Assembly (NCBI RefSeq): GCF_001605725.1
Contig: NZ_CP011530.1
Coordinates: forward strand, 4,960,001-5,024,000
Length of the DNA stretch: 64,000 bases
Reading direction: 5' to 3'
Source of the DNA: Mycobacteroides immunogenum
Lineage (GTDB): Bacteria; Actinomycetota; Actinomycetes; Mycobacteriales; Mycobacteriaceae
The position numbers and the translations under genes were made by a program. Shown here piece after piece: positions 47,575 to 56,015 of this stretch; position 1 is the stretch's first letter; each line of letters begins with the position of its first letter. The notes beneath the pieces were generated by a model that did not search any database, was not told the DNA's origin, and saw only the letters and a list, made by a program, of their open reading frames with translations.

Positions 47575-49029
47575 ATGACAAGCAACAACTTCACCACCAC
47601 TGGAGCCGGTCGGCCGATTCCCAGCGATGAGTTGTCCTTGACATTGGGACCCGACGGACCGGTGTTGATGCAGGACTTCTACCTCATCGAGGCGCTCGCC
47701 GACTTCAACCGGGAACGGGTTGCCGAACGTCAGCCGCATGCCAAGGGTGCCGGCGCCTTTGGCCGCTTCGAAGTGACCAATGATGTCAGCGCCTACACCC
47801 GAGCGGCAGTGTTTCAGCCCGGCACTACCACCGAGGCATTCGTCCGGGTAGCCGGCAATGCCAGCGAGCGCGGCAGCGCCGATACGCTGCGCGACACCCG
47901 CGGATTTTCGGTCAAGTTCTATACCTCCGAAGGCAACTACGACATCGTCGGCAACAACGTTCCCATGTTCTTCATCAGAGATGCGATCAAATTTCCCAAC
48001 CTGATCCGCGCTTCCAAGCGTCGCGCCGACAACGACTGCCATGATCACAACATGGTCTGGGATTTTTGGACGTTGTCCCCCGAATCCGCCCACCTGGTGA
48101 CATTGGTAATGGGAGATCGAGGAATTCCCAAGACATTTCGCCACATGAATGGCTATGGCTTACACACATTCAGCTGGGTCAATGATGCCGGAGAGATAGT
48201 TTGGGTCAAGTACCACTTCAAGTCCGACCAAGGCGTGGAAAGCCTGACGCAGGAGGAAGCCGATCGCCTGGCCGGCACCGACCCCGACTGCAACATGCGA
48301 GACCTTCACGAAGCCATCGCGCGGGGCGAACACCCGAGCTGGTCGCTAAAGGTCCAGATCATGCCGTTCGAAGACGCAAAGACCTACCGTATCAACCCAT
48401 TTGATGTAACCAAGGTGTGGCCGCATGCCGACTACCCGCTGATCGACGTCGGCACGCTGACGTTGGACCGCAACATCACCGATCACCACACCGAGGTGGA
48501 GCAAGCAACGTTCACGCCGGCCAGCCTGGTGCCGGGAATCGGCCTGAGCCCGGACAGGCTCCTGCTAGGGCGCAGCTTTGCCTATGCCGACGCTCATCGG
48601 CACCGTGTTGGAGTCAACCACAATCAAATCCCGGTCAATGCCCCAAAGGTCGAGGTTCGCAGTTACACCAAGGACGGCGCTATGCGTTTCTACAACCGCA
48701 CCGATCCGGTGTACGTACCCAACTCCGTCGGCGGACCACAGGCGGATCCCGCTCGGGCCGCCGAAGTTCGTTGGGCCGCCGATGGCCACATGGTGCGCGC
48801 TGCGCAGACACTGCGCCCCGACGATGACGACTGGGGCCAGGCTCGAGACCTACTCCTGAACGTGATGAATGATGAAGAGCGGGAACGCCTGGTGCACAAC
48901 GTGGTTTTACACGTGAGCGATGGCGTGAAAGAGCCGGTCCTTTCCCGAGTTTTCGAGTACTGGAGAAACATCGATACTGCCACCGGCGACAAGATCGAGC
49001 GCGGCGTCCGCGCCGCGACAAATACGTAG
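47575..49029 (+). CDS. katA: Monofunctional heme catalase
   Basis: A 484-residue small-subunit (clade 3-type) catalase that decomposes H2O2. The distal histidine is in RQPHAKGAG (H55), the asparagine in the IVGNNVPMFFIRDA block and the heme-ligand tyrosine in SFAYADAHRHRVG (Y337). A GAGGAGA ribosome-binding site precedes the start. It is 74 bp downstream of formate dehydrogenase on the same strand, likely one transcript. No signal peptide. A strong hairpin follows the stop. Confidence 0.93.
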   Translation: MTSNNFTTTGAGRPIPSDELSLTLGPDGPVLMQDFYLIEALADFNRERVAERQPHAKGAGAFGRFEVTNDVSAYTRAAVFQPGTTTEAFVRVAGNASERGSADTLRDTRGFSVKFYTSEGNYDIVGNNVPMFFIRDAIKFPNLIRASKRRADNDCHDHNMVWDFWTLSPESAHLVTLVMGDRGIPKTFRHMNGYGLHTFSWVNDAGEIVWVKYHFKSDQGVESLTQEEADRLAGTDPDCNMRDLHEAIARGEHPSWSLKVQIMPFEDAKTYRINPFDVTKVWPHADYPLIDVGTLTLDRNITDHHTEVEQATFTPASLVPGIGLSPDRLLLGRSFAYADAHRHRVGVNHNQIPVNAPKVEVRSYTKDGAMRFYNRTDPVYVPNSVGGPQADPARAAEVRWAADGHMVRAAQTLRPDDDDWGQARDLLLNVMNDEERERLVHNVVLHVSDGVKEPVLSRVFEYWRNIDTATGDKIERGVRAATNT

Positions 49030-49054
49030 GAACATCCCCAACCCAGGCAGTAGA

Positions 49055-49097
49055 TCGACGCTGAGCTGGATGCGCCTAGCATTCGGCTCAGCGTCGA
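49055..49097. terminator. Terminator hairpin after catalase
   Basis: TCGACGCTGAGC (49055-49066) and GCTCAGCGTCGA (49086-49097) give a perfect 12-bp stem 25 bp beyond the catalase stop. It separates the FDH-catalase unit from the GMC unit. Confidence 0.75.
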
Positions 49098-49159
49098 AAT
49101 GGGCTGCTATCAGACCTATCCGAATTCCGTTGTACGGGACGCCAAGACGGTTCCAACTA

Positions 49160-49187
49160 TCTCAGAGCGTGCTCCATAGACATCGAA
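49160..49187 (+). promoter_or_regulatory. Conserved 28-nt motif upstream of the GMC gene
   Basis: The counterpart of 46213-46240, with core TGCTCCATAGACA-T-CGAA, 106 bp before the GMC start, the same distance as in the FDH case. The equal spacing supports a shared regulator. Confidence 0.65.
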
Positions 49188-49293
49188 TTTTGTTGGCACA
49201 AAACTAATTTGAGGGTCGGGATGCCGCACGCGTGAGGCCGGTGGTGTTGAACGACCCGGGCCCTGCTACACGCAACCTTTAGAGGAGGAACTC

Positions 49294-51030
49294 ATGGCCT
49301 ACGATCGATCTCACTTTGACTTCATTGTTGTTGGCGGTGGAACGGCAGGCAATGTCGTCGCCAGTCGACTCGCCGAAAACCCCAATGTCAGAGTCCTCAT
49401 TGTCGAAGCCGGCGTCGGAAATCCCTGGGATGTTGAGTTGGTCAGCACCCCGGGGCTGGCGATGGACATCCGCCACACCGAGAATGACTGGGACTACAGC
49501 GCCACGTTCGTGGACCGCGGCGTCTGGCGGCGCACCGACAAGAACTGCACTCGCGGTAGGGCTCTCGGTGGTAGCTCCGCCGGTAACTACTTCAGCTGGA
49601 TCCCCGGTTGCAAACCGACCTACGATCGGTGGGCCGAGTATGGCGGCCAGGAATGGACCTGGGAGCCTCTCCTTCCTTACCTACGCAAAAGCGCCACATA
49701 TCACGACGACGACGGAACGTTCCCTTCCGACCTGCACAAGATCGGCGTTGACGGTCCTCTCCCCATTTCTCACAACCTGATTCCCGAACTGAAGGCTTTC
49801 CGCGACGTGGTCACGCAGGCCTGGACGTCCCGGGGCTTGCCGCTTACCGACAACATCTTCGACGGCGAGATGAACGGCCTTACCCACGCGGTCAACAGCA
49901 TCTACAAAGGTGTGCGCTCGGGCAGTTACCTCTTCGTAAAGGGCAAGCCGAACATCACGATCCTCTCGGAGGTGCGCTCCAAACGCCTCATCATCGACTA
50001 CGCCACCCGTACGGCCAAGGGCGTGACAATCATCGACGGACTCGGCAACGAGCATGACTTTTACGCCACCCGGGAAGTCATTCTCTCCCAGGGCGTTTTC
50101 GAAAGCCCCAAGCTGTTGATGCTCAGCGGCATTGGCCCGGCCAAAGAGCTGGCCAAACATGGAATCCCGGTGATCGTCGATTCTCGGCACGTCGGCCAGC
50201 ACCTGCTCGACCACCCCGGCGTCCCGTTCGTGCTCCGCATCAAGGAGGGATACGCCCTGGACAGCACTCTGCTCCGCGATGGACCCAAGAAGGACGCAGC
50301 CATCGCCGCCTATCAGAAGGATCATTCGGGACCGCTCGGTTCGGGCTTCCTCGAGATGATTGGCTTCCCCCGCATCGACTCCTACCTGGAGAAGGACCCG
50401 ATTTATCGGGAGGCCAAGGCCGCCAATGGTGGGGTCGACCCCTTCTCGCCCGAGGGACAGCCGCACTTCGAACTCGATTTCGTCCCCGCATTCGGAAGTG
50501 CGTTCCAGTGGCAGTACCCGACCCCACCGGAGGGCGACCACGTCACCGTGATGGTCGATATCGTCCGCCCGACCTACGAGGGCGGGAACGTGACGCTCAA
50601 CAGCGTTGATCCGCTTGAACAACCCAACATCAAGCTGAACTACCTGTCCAACGAGCTCGACATCATTGGTCTGCGCGAAGGCGTCAGGTTCGCCTACGAC
50701 ATCTTGACCAAGGGCGACGGCTTCAAAGACATCGTCATCGACCAGTACCCCTGGGAAATGCCTCTTGAATCCGACGAGCTGATGCAAGCGTCTATTCAGG
50801 ACCGTGTCCAGACCTCGTACCACCCGTGCGGCACCAACCGGTTGTCCAAGAACATCGACCAGGGCGTCGTGGATCCCAAGCTGAAAGTCCATGGGGTGAA
50901 CAAGCTTCGCGTCATCGATGCGTCCGTCTTCCCGATCATTCCTGACTGCCGTATCCAAAACACCGTCTACATGGTCGGAGAGAAGGGCGCCGACCTGATC
51001 AAGGCTGATCACGCAGATCTCTACAAGTAG
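49294..51030 (+). CDS. GMC-family FAD oxidoreductase (alcohol oxidase-like)
   Basis: A 578-residue flavoenzyme after AGAGGAGGAACTC. It has the FAD motif GGGTAG (14-19), the first GMC signature GRALGGSSAGNYFSW, the second around GVFESPKLLMLSGIGP, and catalytic H510 (YHPCGTNRL) with N556 (CRIQNTVYM). The His-Asn pair is that of alcohol and cholesterol oxidases. The C-terminus GEKGADLIKADHADLYK is reminiscent of fungal GMC enzymes. It oxidises a primary alcohol to an aldehyde; if O2 is the acceptor it makes H2O2, which the neighbouring catalase and DyP enzyme would remove. No signal peptide. The substrate is not deducible; choline, methanol or aryl alcohols are all possible. Confidence 0.88.
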   Translation: MAYDRSHFDFIVVGGGTAGNVVASRLAENPNVRVLIVEAGVGNPWDVELVSTPGLAMDIRHTENDWDYSATFVDRGVWRRTDKNCTRGRALGGSSAGNYFSWIPGCKPTYDRWAEYGGQEWTWEPLLPYLRKSATYHDDDGTFPSDLHKIGVDGPLPISHNLIPELKAFRDVVTQAWTSRGLPLTDNIFDGEMNGLTHAVNSIYKGVRSGSYLFVKGKPNITILSEVRSKRLIIDYATRTAKGVTIIDGLGNEHDFYATREVILSQGVFESPKLLMLSGIGPAKELAKHGIPVIVDSRHVGQHLLDHPGVPFVLRIKEGYALDSTLLRDGPKKDAAIAAYQKDHSGPLGSGFLEMIGFPRIDSYLEKDPIYREAKAANGGVDPFSPEGQPHFELDFVPAFGSAFQWQYPTPPEGDHVTVMVDIVRPTYEGGNVTLNSVDPLEQPNIKLNYLSNELDIIGLREGVRFAYDILTKGDGFKDIVIDQYPWEMPLESDELMQASIQDRVQTSYHPCGTNRLSKNIDQGVVDPKLKVHGVNKLRVIDASVFPIIPDCRIQNTVYMVGEKGADLIKADHADLYK

Positions 51031-51086
51031 TGACCAGCCCAGCAGCGCATTCATAGCCGTCTAGGTGCACGGCGCTTGAGGTACTC

Positions 51087-51135
51087 CGGAGCTGGGCCAC
51101 GCTATCTCACGCAGATGACGTGTGGCCCAGCTCCG
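51087..51135. terminator. Terminator hairpin after the GMC gene
   Basis: CGGAGCTGGGCCA (51087-51099) and TGGCCCAGCTCCG (51123-51135) form a perfect 13-bp stem with a 23-nt loop between the GMC and DyP genes. It may cut transcription or attenuate read-through into the peroxidase. Confidence 0.65.
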
Positions 51136-51188
51136 CCGTATGCCGGGGCCGCGACACAAATCCAACGTCAAGAGAGAGTCCGATAACC

Positions 51189-52160
51189 ATGGCCATCGCT
51201 GCGCCGCAATCCATTGTCGCCCCACTTACTCCCGCCGCGATCTTCCTGGTGGCCACAGTCCGTCATGGCGGCGAAGCCGCAGTGCACAAGGCACTTTCGG
51301 AATTCTCCGGTCTGACGCGTTCCGTCGGATTTCGCGACCCAAGTAAACATCTTTCCGTGATCACCGCGATCGGTTCGGACGCGTGGGACCGACTGTTCTC
51401 GGGCCCACGCCCCGCCGAACTACACCCGTTCATCGCACTGGAAGGCCCCCGCCACACCGCGCCATCGACTCCGGGAGACCTTTTGTTCCATATCCGTGCG
51501 GAGTCGCTGGACGTATGTTTCGAGTTGGCGGATCGCATCGTCCAGTCAATGAGCGGCGCCGTGACCATTGTTGATGAGGTGCATGGCTTCCGGTTCTTCG
51601 ACAACCGGGACCTGATTGGATTTGTTGACGGAACCGAGAACCCCAGCGGAGCAGTGGCATTAAGCGCTACCTCCATTGGCGACGAAGATCCCGACTTCGC
51701 CGGTTCGTGCTATGTCCATGTTCAAAAGTACGTTCACGACATGAGTTCCTGGAACTCCCTGCCAGTGGCAGAACAAGAATGTGCGATCGGGCGCAGCAAG
51801 CTGGACAACATCGAGATGGACGACGACGCAAAACCCCCCAACGCCCACATCGCGCTGAACGCGATCACCGACGACAACGGCAACGAACTCAAAATCATTC
51901 GACACAACATGCCCTTCGGAGCCGTCGGTACGAGTGAATACGGCACCTACTTCATCGGGTACTCACGCACTCCCGCCATCACCGAGCGGATGCTTCGGAA
52001 CATGTTTCTGGGTGACCCACCAGGTAACACAGACCGCATCCTTGACTTTTCAAGGCCCGTCACGGGATCTATGTTCTTTTGCCCTACAGCAGAATTCATC
52101 GACAACCCACCGCCGCTACCGGCAGCGGTATCTACCCCAACGGCCCAGGCCGCGCGGTAG
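51189..52160 (+). CDS. DyP-type heme peroxidase (class B)
   Basis: A 323-residue peroxidase from ATG 51189. It has the GxxDG motif GFVDGTENP (D147), the proximal histidine H220 (NAHIALN) and R238/N240 in IIRHNMPFG; the spacings equal those of Rhodococcus DypB (153, 226, 244, 246). Class B enzymes use H2O2 to oxidise dyes, Mn(II) or lignin-like phenols. No signal peptide. No encapsulin gene is adjacent and the C-terminal tail (STPTAQAAR) does not look like a cargo peptide. It completes the peroxide-handling set of this block. Confidence 0.9.
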   Translation: MAIAAPQSIVAPLTPAAIFLVATVRHGGEAAVHKALSEFSGLTRSVGFRDPSKHLSVITAIGSDAWDRLFSGPRPAELHPFIALEGPRHTAPSTPGDLLFHIRAESLDVCFELADRIVQSMSGAVTIVDEVHGFRFFDNRDLIGFVDGTENPSGAVALSATSIGDEDPDFAGSCYVHVQKYVHDMSSWNSLPVAEQECAIGRSKLDNIEMDDDAKPPNAHIALNAITDDNGNELKIIRHNMPFGAVGTSEYGTYFIGYSRTPAITERMLRNMFLGDPPGNTDRILDFSRPVTGSMFFCPTAEFIDNPPPLPAAVSTPTAQAAR

Positions 52161-52178
52161 GACGAGAATCAACGATCG

Positions 52179-53084
52179 CTACACCAGCGCCTGAGCCGCT
52201 GCCACTACAGCATCCGAAACGCTGCGGGCCACTGTGCTGTCCAGCTTCCAGGACTGCCAGAACAACGGTACGTCGAGGTACATATCGGCTGCACGGACGA
52301 ACTCACCCGTGGCCAAAGCGTGCTCAGCGAGCAGGTCCGGATACATACCCCAGCCCAGCCCAGAACTCACCGCAGTCGCGAATCCCTCGGTCGAAGGTAC
52401 GTAGTGAATTCTTCTGGCGACGGTACGGCGAAAGGCCTTGTGCACGAGTTGGTCCTGGAGCCCATCGTCACGACTCCAGGCGAGTGACGGCGCTGCCGCC
52501 ACGGCAGCTGCGGTGAACCCACCTGCCAGGTAGCGCGCAAAATATGCGGGGGACGCCACCGGTATGTAGCGCATTGCGCCGAGGCGGCGCACTCGGCACC
52601 CCGGCACCGCCACTCGCTCGGTCGTCACCGCTCCCATCACCACACCCTCACGCAGCAACCGCGACGAAAGATCCTGGTCCTCAATGCGAATGTCGAACAA
52701 GACATCGAGCCCAGCACTGAGCACCGTGGGAAACCACGTCGCCATGGAATCTGCGTTCACGGCAATTGCCACTCGCCTTTCTGTCGAGATTTCGACCCCC
52801 GCTTCGGATAATGCCTCGGACTCCAGCATCGCCGTCTGCGCCGCCAAACGCACCAGTGGAATACCAGCAGCTGTTGCTTTACAAGGCTTTTCACGAACAA
52901 CCAAGATCTGACCTACGTGTTGCTCAAGCGCCTTGATTCGCTGACTCACCGCAGACGGCGTCAACTTGAGCTCGCTGGCAGCAGTATCGAAACTGCCGAA
53001 CTCGATGACGGCGGCCAGGGCCGCCAGTTGGCCGCTATCCAGTCGTGTTCTCAAGGCAGCGAGTCGCTGCGAGTCCAGACTCAC
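52179..53084 (-). CDS. lysG: LysR-type regulator LysG/ArgP
   Basis: A 301-residue ArgP-type LysR regulator from GTG 53084. Its N-terminus (LDSGQLAALAAVIEFGSFDTAASELKL, TPSAVSQRIKALEQHVGQ) is characteristic. It activates the divergent lysE exporter when lysine or arginine is in excess, as known for Corynebacterium LysG and M. tuberculosis Rv1985c. The start codon abuts a perfect palindrome that is the likely binding site. Confidence 0.9.
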   Translation of the reverse strand: MSLDSQRLAALRTRLDSGQLAALAAVIEFGSFDTAASELKLTPSAVSQRIKALEQHVGQILVVREKPCKATAAGIPLVRLAAQTAMLESEALSEAGVEISTERRVAIAVNADSMATWFPTVLSAGLDVLFDIRIEDQDLSSRLLREGVVMGAVTTERVAVPGCRVRRLGAMRYIPVASPAYFARYLAGGFTAAAVAAAPSLAWSRDDGLQDQLVHKAFRRTVARRIHYVPSTEGFATAVSSGLGWGMYPDLLAEHALATGEFVRAADMYLDVPLFWQSWKLDSTVARSVSDAVVAAAQALV

Positions 53085-53099
53085 ATTAGAAATTCTAAT
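53085..53099. promoter_or_regulatory. LysG binding-site palindrome
   Basis: ATTAGAA-A-TTCTAAT lies directly before the lysG start, between lysG and lysE. Its size and T-N11-A form fit a LysR-family site. Confidence 0.65.
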
Positions 53100-53155
53100 G
53101 CAGACTAAGGATCATTAGCTGTACTGAACCCTTGTGTCACCCTAACGTCGTCGTG

Positions 53156-53752
53156 GTGACCGTCCTCTTCCTCGGCTTTCTCACCGGAATGTCCCTGATT
53201 GCCGCCATCGGCGCCCAAAATGCGTTCGTACTGCGCCAAGGCATCCGCAGTGAGCACGTGCTGCCGGTGATCGCCGTGTGCATCACCGGCGACTTCCTGC
53301 TCATCGCGGCGGGAATCGGCGGACTCGGTGGGCTGATCGCCGCCACGCCGAGCCTGCTCACGGTGACCAAGCTGGGCGGTGCGGCCTTTCTGATCGGCTA
53401 CGGGTTGATGGCCGCCCGCCGCGCTCTGCGTCCCGGCACGCTGATACCGGCGGAATCCAATCCGGCACGGCTCGGCGCAGTGTTGTTGACCGCGTTGGCC
53501 ATTACCTTTCTGAACCCGCACGTCTACCTCGACACCGTGGTGCTGTTGGGCTCGCTGGCCAACGCCCATCGCGACGCCCGCTGGCTATTCGGGGCGGGCG
53601 CCCTGGCCGCCAGCGTCACCTGGTTTGTCTGTCTCGGCTACGGCGCGCGATACCTGGCCGGGGTGTTTCAGCGCCCGGGAACCTGGCGGGTGCTCGATGC
53701 CGGAATAGCGGTGATCATGCTCGCGCTCGGCGTCTCGTTACTGGTCAGCTAG
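53156..53752 (+). CDS. lysE: LysE-family basic amino acid exporter
   Basis: About 198 residues from GTG 53156 (GTG 53153 and TTG 53132 are also open). It has about six membrane segments and the LysE signature [19 protein letters not shown] near the start, plus [18 protein letters not shown]. It exports lysine and arginine. Its partner regulator LysG is divergent. It corresponds to M. tuberculosis Rv1986. Confidence 0.9.
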   Translation: MTVLFLGFLTGMSLIAAIGAQNAFVLRQGIRSEHVLPVIAVCITGDFLLIAAGIGGLGGLIAATPSLLTVTKLGGAAFLIGYGLMAARRALRPGTLIPAESNPARLGAVLLTALAITFLNPHVYLDTVVLLGSLANAHRDARWLFGAGALAASVTWFVCLGYGARYLAGVFQRPGTWRVLDAGIAVIMLALGVSLLVS

Positions 53753-53826
53753 CCCAAGTTCACCCTTGCCGAACCATTTGGTCCGGTGTTAGCGTCCTTT
53801 CCGAACCAACTGACTTGGGAGGAATC

Positions 53827-54294
53827 ATGGACGCCGAGAAAGCACGCACTCGATTCGCAGAACTTCGCGGTCAGCGGGATGTCAGCCCGGCCGACCTCGA
53901 CGAAGTCTGGGCAGCCCTGGACACCGTCCACAGTGAGGACATGCTGGGCAACTGGAGAGGCGACGAGTTCCACACCGGACACAAGATGAACGGCCAACTG
54001 GCCGCCGCGCGCTGGTACGGCAAGATCTTCACGTCGGTCAACGATGTCGAGCCCATCGTCTGCTACGACGATGACGGAAAGCTGTTCTCCAACAACGAAC
54101 TGAGCCTCGGCGGCGCAACCCTGTGGCAGATCGAATTCCGCGGCGAGGTCACCGCGACCATGGTGTACAACGGGCAGCCCATCTTCGACCATTTCAAGTG
54201 GGTGGACGCCGACACCCTGATGGGCATCATGAACGGCAAGCGCCAACGCGAAAGCGACAGCTACCTGTACTTCCTACTCGAGCGAGATCGGTGA
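53827..54294 (+). CDS. GXWXG/DUF4334-domain protein
   Basis: A 155-residue soluble protein from ATG 53827 (preceded by GGGAGGAATC). It contains the GNWRGDEFHTGH segment typical of the GXWXG domain followed by a DUF4334-like part ending in MNGKRQRESDSYLYFLLER. The family is widespread and uncharacterised, probably ligand-binding. Its stop overlaps the alcohol dehydrogenase start, and a TetR gene follows, giving a three-gene operon. Confidence 0.75.
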   Translation: MDAEKARTRFAELRGQRDVSPADLDEVWAALDTVHSEDMLGNWRGDEFHTGHKMNGQLAAARWYGKIFTSVNDVEPIVCYDDDGKLFSNNELSLGGATLWQIEFRGEVTATMVYNGQPIFDHFKWVDADTLMGIMNGKRQRESDSYLYFLLERDR

Positions 54295-55358
54295 AAATCA
54301 CTGCGGCGCTGAGCCCTTCACCCAAAGATCCCTTCACCCTGCAGGAACTCGAGCTCGATGCCCCCAGACCAGACGAGGTGCTGGTCAAGATCCACGCCAC
54401 CGGGCTGTGCCATACCGATCTGACCTTCAAGTCGCAGATCCCGATTCCTGCCGTGCTCGGTCACGAGGGTGCCGGGATCGTCGAGGCGGTCGGTAGCGCG
54501 GTGAACGGCATCACGCCCGGCGATCATGTGGTGCTCAGTTATCGCAGCTGCGGCAGCTGCCGGTCGTGTGCCGCGGGCCAGCGGGCCTACTGTTCACGCT
54601 CGCTGCGGCTCAATTCCGCGGGCGTACGCGCCGACGGCTCACCGACGTTATCCGCCAATGGGACTCCCGTCTACGGGTCCTTCTTCGGGCAATCCAGCTT
54701 CGCCCAGTACGCGCTGACCAGCGCGGACAACACCGTCGTCGTCGACTCCTCCGTTGACCTCACCGTGGCCGCACCGCTGGGCTGTGGGTTCCAGACGGGC
54801 GCCGGCGCGGTGCTCAATGTCCTCTTACCGGAGCCTGATTCGCGACTGGTCGTCTTCGGTGCGGGCGGAGTCGGCCTGGCTGCCGTCATGGCCGCTCGCG
54901 CGCTGGGCGTCCAGACCATCATCGCCGTGGACCCGGTCGCCTCACGTCGCGAGAAGGCCACCGAACTGGGGGCAACGCAGACGGTTGACCCGAAGACCGA
55001 GGACGTGAGCGCGGCGGCGCGCGGGGCCACCCATGCCCTGGACACCACCGCGAACGCCGGGGTCATCGCATCCGCACTCGGGCTGCTGCGCCCGCGCGGA
55101 ATCCTGGTTCTGGTGGGACTGGGCGCATCGCCCGGCCCCATCGACCTGAACGATGTAATGCTGGGCGGCAAGGTGATCCGGGGGTGCATCGAGGGAGACG
55201 CGAACCCGCAGGAGTTCATCCCGGAACTGCTGCGAATGCACGCGCAGGGCCGCTTTCCCATCGAATCGCTGATCAGAACCTATCCGGCCGCCGAGATCGA
55301 GCAGGCAGTCACCGACGCGCGATCGGGCGTCGCGATCAAACCGGTGCTGCTCTGGTGA
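54291..55358 (+). CDS. Zinc-dependent alcohol dehydrogenase (aryl-alcohol type)
   Basis: A 355-residue medium-chain dehydrogenase from GTG 54291. The catalytic zinc site is in GLCHTDLTFK and GHEGAGIV; the structural zinc cysteines are in CGSCRSCAAGQRAYC. The cofactor motif is VFGAGGVGLAAVMAA with a following VDP, suggesting NAD. It resembles benzyl/aryl-alcohol and similar dehydrogenases. The substrate may be linked to the GXWXG protein; the operon is closed by a TetR gene. Confidence 0.88.
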   Translation: MKITAALSPSPKDPFTLQELELDAPRPDEVLVKIHATGLCHTDLTFKSQIPIPAVLGHEGAGIVEAVGSAVNGITPGDHVVLSYRSCGSCRSCAAGQRAYCSRSLRLNSAGVRADGSPTLSANGTPVYGSFFGQSSFAQYALTSADNTVVVDSSVDLTVAAPLGCGFQTGAGAVLNVLLPEPDSRLVVFGAGGVGLAAVMAARALGVQTIIAVDPVASRREKATELGATQTVDPKTEDVSAAARGATHALDTTANAGVIASALGLLRPRGILVLVGLGASPGPIDLNDVMLGGKVIRGCIEGDANPQEFIPELLRMHAQGRFPIESLIRTYPAAEIEQAVTDARSGVAIKPVLLW

Positions 55359-55945
55359 GCGCGATGAGGGCCGCGGGCCAGGCCACACACGACAGAATCA
55401 TGGCCGCCGCCAAGGCCGAGTTCACCCAGTACGGCTTTGCCGGCGCACGTTTGAACCGCATCGCCACCAACGCCAACGCGAGCAAGGAACGGCTGTACAG
55501 CTACTTCGCCAGCAAGGAACAACTGTTTGAAGCCGTTGTGACGCAATGGATCAACGACGCGCCGTACAAGGTGCCACTGCGCGCCGAGGACGTACCGGGC
55601 TATGTCGCGGGCCTGTTCGACAACATCGTCGCCGATCCGCAGGGAGCACGGTTACAGCGCTGGATCGAGTTGGAGGCGCCCGACGGGATGTTCGACAACC
55701 ATCTGCTGCGCCGCATCTTCCAGGCCAAACTCGACGAGGTACGCCGGGGGCAACAGTGTGGACTCATCGACCCGGCATGGGACCCCATGAGTCTGCTCAT
55801 GATGCTGATCGATATCGCCTACTCGATGGCCGCGAGCGGATTCGGCATCGACCGGATTGTCGATGCGCCCCTCGGCGACCACACTCTCGCCGATCGCAGG
55901 GCTGCCGCCGCCGAGGCCGCACGGCGGCTGGTGGGCTGCTCGTAG
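55355..55945 (+). CDS. TetR-family regulator
   Basis: A 196-residue regulator from GTG 55355, overlapping the alcohol dehydrogenase stop. The helix-turn-helix is HDRIMAAAKAEFTQYGFAG and LNRIATNANASKERLYSYFASKE. Being last in the operon it probably regulates the three genes upstream by feedback; no clear operator was found before the first gene. Confidence 0.85.
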   Translation: MSAMRAAGQATHDRIMAAAKAEFTQYGFAGARLNRIATNANASKERLYSYFASKEQLFEAVVTQWINDAPYKVPLRAEDVPGYVAGLFDNIVADPQGARLQRWIELEAPDGMFDNHLLRRIFQAKLDEVRRGQQCGLIDPAWDPMSLLMMLIDIAYSMAASGFGIDRIVDAPLGDHTLADRRAAAAEAARRLVGCS

Positions 55946-56015
55946 TGCCGCCGCCGCCCATCACACACGCCCCTGGTTTGCGTGCGCCAGCTACTCTCGA
56001 TGTGTGCCACCTGGG

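Noticed and set aside
51189..52160. DyP peroxidase as encapsulin cargo
   Set aside because: No encapsulin gene is adjacent and the tail lacks a typical targeting peptide.
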